NCBI RefSeq assembly: GCF_011758565.1
Contig: NZ_JAAMOX010000002.1
Location: forward strand, 434,001-498,000
DNA: 64,000 nucleotides
Reading direction: 5' to 3'
Source: Lysinibacter cavernae
GTDB lineage: Bacteria; Actinomycetota; Actinomycetes; Actinomycetales; Microbacteriaceae
Shown: one piece after another, positions 61,560-64,000 of the stretch
Layout of the letters: the number at the start of each line of letters is the position of its first letter
Numbering within the stretch: position 1 is the first letter of the stretch
The notes under the pieces: model-generated
The model's input: the letters and a program-made list of their open reading frames with translations, nothing else
Told to the model about the DNA's origin: nothing
The model's database searches: none
Position numbers and translations under genes: made by a program

Positions 61560-62858
61560 CTAACGGCCTGCCGTACAGGTGTACTGGCTCGCGTTCTGGC
61601 CTTTAACGTTGGTTGGCAGTTCGCCGGGTGCCGTTGTGGCGGTGTCGGTTGGAGCCGCTGGATCAACGGGCACTGTGCCGTCTTCGGCGACCACTGAGCC
61701 GTCTTCTGCAACGACGGTGCCGTCTGCTGGCGCAGCAGGCGTCTCGGTGACGGGCGCGTTGGGATCAACGTCGGTAGCTGGGCCGGTACCGCCGGTAAGC
61801 GTGAGCGGCAGCCCCTGCTGAATGAGGTCAAAGAGCACGGCAGCCGAAGCGTAGTCTGGTGCGACCTTATTTGGGTTGTAGGGGTGCGTCACCACTGGGT
61901 ACTGCACGAAGTTGATGGCGTCGACGTCGATATCTTTCACCGTTGCCGCGACCGAGAGCAGGCTCGTAATGGAGTTGAGCGAGCTCGAAAGACTCACGTT
62001 TTCGGCGGTTGCCTTCGCGAGGCCGTATACCTTGGATGCGTCGCCAAGCGTCTCTGAACTCTTAATCGTGCGCACGAGGCTCGACAGGAAGGCCTGCTGG
62101 TTGCTGATGCGTCCGAGGTCGCCGCCGTCGCCAACGCCGTAGCGCGAGCGGAGGAACTGCAGCGCTTCGAGTCCGGCAAGCGTGTGCTCACCCGCGGGAA
62201 GCGTGAGGCCAACCATGGTGTCGTTGATGTCGTTCGAAACGCAAACAGGAACTCCGCCAATTGCGTTGGTCATCGCGATAACACCGTCAAAGCTAATCAG
62301 CCCTGCGTAGTTGATTGGGATTCCGGTGAGCTCTTGAATCGTGAGCGCCGCGCAGGCAAGCCCGCCCGACTGCAGTGTGGAGTTAAGCGGTTGCTCACTC
62401 ATCGCCGGGTAGTAGTTTTCTTCGCCGTTTGGTCCTGGACACGATGGGATCGGAAGCATGAGGTCGCGCGGGAAGCTTGTGACAGTTGCCGTCTTGTGAT
62501 CGGCCGAGACGGTCAGCAGCATGTTGACGTCGTTGAGCTCGCCCTCTTCGCCGTCATCAAGAGATTGGCCAGCACGGCTGTCTGTGCCCGCGAGGAAGAT
62601 GGTGAGCGGGCCGTCGATGGGCCCGATTGTTGAGATCTCAGGCAGATCTTCTGCACCAGCCAGCTGCACGGATGGCTGCATGCGGCTTGAGAGGTCCCAG
62701 AAAGCGTAGGCGCCGATCGACACGCCACTGACGGCAACAACGACGATGCCGGCCAGTCCAACTTTGAGCGCAGTGCGCCATCCGCTCGACTTTTTCAGTC
62801 GCCCATGACGCACGCTTGAGCGCACGCTATCAGATGCTTGCTTCTGTGAAGCCGACAT
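61560..62858 (-). CDS. LytR-CpsA-Psr (LCP) family glycopolymer transferase
   Basis: 432 residues from ATG 62858. Basic cytoplasmic tail, one membrane helix (VGLAGIVVVAVSGVSIGAYA), then an LCP domain with AGTDSRAG, DVNMLLTVSADHKTATVTSF with PRDLM, and RFLRSRYGVGDGGDLGRIS-like LRSRYGVGDGGDLGRISNQQ. The C-terminal about 90 residues are Pro/Thr/Ala-rich and end in NASQYTCTAGR. LCP enzymes attach wall polymers to peptidoglycan. It lies between two tRNA-Ser genes. Confidence 0.9.
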   Translation of the reverse strand: MSASQKQASDSVRSSVRHGRLKKSSGWRTALKVGLAGIVVVAVSGVSIGAYAFWDLSSRMQPSVQLAGAEDLPEISTIGPIDGPLTIFLAGTDSRAGQSLDDGEEGELNDVNMLLTVSADHKTATVTSFPRDLMLPIPSCPGPNGEENYYPAMSEQPLNSTLQSGGLACAALTIQELTGIPINYAGLISFDGVIAMTNAIGGVPVCVSNDINDTMVGLTLPAGEHTLAGLEALQFLRSRYGVGDGGDLGRISNQQAFLSSLVRTIKSSETLGDASKVYGLAKATAENVSLSSSLNSITSLLSVAATVKDIDVDAINFVQYPVVTHPYNPNKVAPDYASAAVLFDLIQQGLPLTLTGGTGPATDVDPNAPVTETPAAPADGTVVAEDGSVVAEDGTVPVDPAAPTDTATTAPGELPTNVKGQNASQYTCTAGR

Positions 62859-63044
62859 CACCACCACCAAACTGAGAGAAGTTTTTCTCGCCCAGGCCGC
62901 GCTGGAGCGACAGTCGGGAGAGCGAACAAGTCATAACGGTGCCCAACACATGTCGCGGCACCTCTGAGTAGTTTACCGTTTCGATGGGGAAAACGCTGAG
63001 AGAAGGTCGAGTTATTGCTGTGGATGCGACACCACCAAAACGGT

Positions 63045-63093
63045 AAAACCCCGGCACCCGCCAGCCGCAAGGCCAAGCAATTACCGGGGTTTT
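63045..63093 (-). terminator. Terminator of tRNA-Ser(UGA)
   Basis: AAAACCCCGG (63045-63054) pairs with CCGGGGTTTT (63084-63093); the 29-nt loop is long. On the minus strand it ends in TTTT. Confidence 0.7.
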
Positions 63094-63103
63094 GAATCAA
63101 ACG

Positions 63104-63188
63104 CGGAGGGCGTGGGATTCGAACCCACGGGACGTCTCCGCCCACTAGTTTTCAAGACTAGCTCCTTCGGCCGCTCGGACAGCCCTCC
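63104..63188 (-). tRNA. tRNA-Ser (UGA), CCA not encoded
   Basis: Class II tRNA: acceptor GGAGGGC pairs with GCCCTCC, anticodon loop CTTGAAA (TGA), long variable arm, T-loop GGTTCGAATCC. The bases after the discriminator are CGT, so CCA must be added by the nucleotidyltransferase, unlike the three other tRNAs here. Confidence 0.94.
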
Positions 63189-63270
63189 AGGCTGACACCC
63201 GAAAGCGTCAACACAAGCAAGAAGTCTACCTGAAAGTTTGGGGCCCGTGAGACGCGCCGGCCGACAACGG

Positions 63271-64000
63271 CTACACGAGGCCGTTGAGGAGCTCAGCGAG
63301 CCCATCTTCTTCGAGGCTGCCAAGCACCCGATTTGCCGATGATTTGACGTCATCTGGGGCCTGGCCCATTGCCGCACCAATGCCGCGCCGACTGGCCCAT
63401 TCAAGCATTTCAATGTCGTTACGGCCGTCGCCAGCGGCAACCACCTGGTGGGGCCCGAAGCCAAGGATGCTGGCAACACGTTCCAGCCCTTGCGCCTTGT
63501 GCACTCCCTCTGGTGCGATGTCGAGCCACGCGGTCCATCCGATGGCGTAGCTGACCTTGCTGAGGCCCATTTCTTCGACGATGCGCAGGAACTCTTCGAG
63601 CTGATGATCCGGCGAGACGACAACGACGCGGGTCGCCTGGCCGTGCATGAGGTCGTCGAAGGCGACGCGTTTGCTCGGCCCGCCAAATGTTTCTTGCGGG
63701 AACATCTCGGTGTACCGAAAGAATCCGGTCTCATCCTCGACGGCGTAGCGCGCGGTAAGCAGGTGGCTCCGGATACGCGTGAGGATGGGCCCAGGATCGA
63801 ACGATTCCACAAACTCACGACGGTATCCGTCAAGGGAACCGGCATCCCGCTTCAGAACGATGGCCCCGTTTGAGCACACAACGTACTCGGGGTTGAGCCC
63901 AAGCTCGCGCACGACGGGAAGCGTCGCTGCAACGGACCGACCCGTTGCAATGGTCACTTCGTGGCCGGCGGCGACCGCGCTGGCGACCGCTTCGCGAACG
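63271..64000 (-). CDS. Cof-type HAD hydrolase (5' end cut by the window edge)
   Basis: At least 240 residues, open to the window end. C-terminal half of a subfamily IIB HAD phosphatase: EVTIATGRSVAATLP (motif II region), CSNGAIV, KAQGLERV (motif III Lys), AAGDGRNDIEML (motif IV) and AMGQAPDDVKSSAN. The nucleophile motif lies beyond the edge. Such enzymes dephosphorylate sugar phosphates or cofactors. It stops 82 nt before tRNA-Ser(UGA). Confidence 0.9.
   Translation of the reverse strand, partial: VREAVASAVAAGHEVTIATGRSVAATLPVVRELGLNPEYVVCSNGAIVLKRDAGSLDGYRREFVESFDPGPILTRIRSHLLTARYAVEDETGFFRYTEMFPQETFGGPSKRVAFDDLMHGQATRVVVVSPDHQLEEFLRIVEEMGLSKVSYAIGWTAWLDIAPEGVHKAQGLERVASILGFGPHQVVAAGDGRNDIEMLEWASRRGIGAAMGQAPDDVKSSANRVLGSLEEDGLAELLNGLV

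Overview
The window is chromosomal DNA of a high-GC Gram-positive bacterium, most likely a member of Actinobacteria close to Microbacteriaceae. Support for this: a 32-residue bS22-type ribosomal protein gene, a LAxTG-type cell-wall sorting signal, CsoR-type copper control, many GTG/TTG starts, a leaderless gene and a cysteine-rich leader peptide of the kind known from actinobacteria. The genus assignment is inference. I see no insertion sequence, prophage, CRISPR array or replication origin. Gene order is dense, with many 4-bp ATGA/GTGA overlaps, and long hairpins at many gene junctions.

Layout. 0.1-0.7 kb: a RibD/DHFR-fold reductase. 0.8-9.6 kb: a maltose/maltodextrin locus with malE-malF-malG-GH13 amylase on the minus strand, a divergent LacI regulator and a GH13 alpha-glucosidase, and paired LacI-type operators between them. 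9.7-12 kb: a large wall-anchored surface protein. 12.3-17.2 kb: tRNA-Tyr, a TPR-like protein, two paralogous lipoproteins, yajQ, a HAD phosphatase with no ordinary start codon, Dabb and glutaredoxin-like proteins, a small XRE regulator and bS22. 17.4-22.6 kb: a GntR regulator facing a probable sugar-acid catabolic operon (TIM-barrel isomerase, 3-hydroxyacyl-CoA-dehydrogenase-like enzyme, SDR, a 36-aa membrane peptide, MFS transporter). 22.7-25.3 kb: an ArsR regulator and TrkH/TrkA-like potassium uptake. 25.3-28.1 kb: tandem repeats, then a leaderless TetR/MFS drug-efflux pair. 28.1-36.6 kb: proC, a CDF transporter, tadA, upp, a cysteine-rich leader peptide followed by an orphan winged-helix regulator, a proline-rich membrane protein, a candidate sRNA, malate dehydrogenase and FUSC.

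36.6-45.3 kb: MarR, then a seven-gene minus-strand operon (polar amino-acid-type ABC transporter, SDR, PuuE-like deacetylase, class V aminotransferase, ThDP enzyme) divergent from an IclR regulator. 45.3-48.25 kb: copZ-copA-csoR with two CsoR boxes. 48.3-60.3 kb: the most unusual part, a ten-gene minus-strand transcription unit led by a LacI regulator. It encodes a sugar ABC transporter, two different ADP-ribosylglycohydrolase paralogues, a ribokinase, a protein joining a glycosidase-like barrel to a formylglycine-generating-enzyme fold, a family III CoA-transferase and a CitE-like lyase. The order suggests import of a ribosylated compound, hydrolysis of the ribosyl bond, phosphorylation of the sugar, and CoA-dependent breakdown of the aglycone; this pathway is inference. 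60.8-64 kb: tRNA-Arg, tRNA-Ser(GCU), an LCP-family protein, tRNA-Ser(UGA) and a HAD hydrolase cut by the window end.
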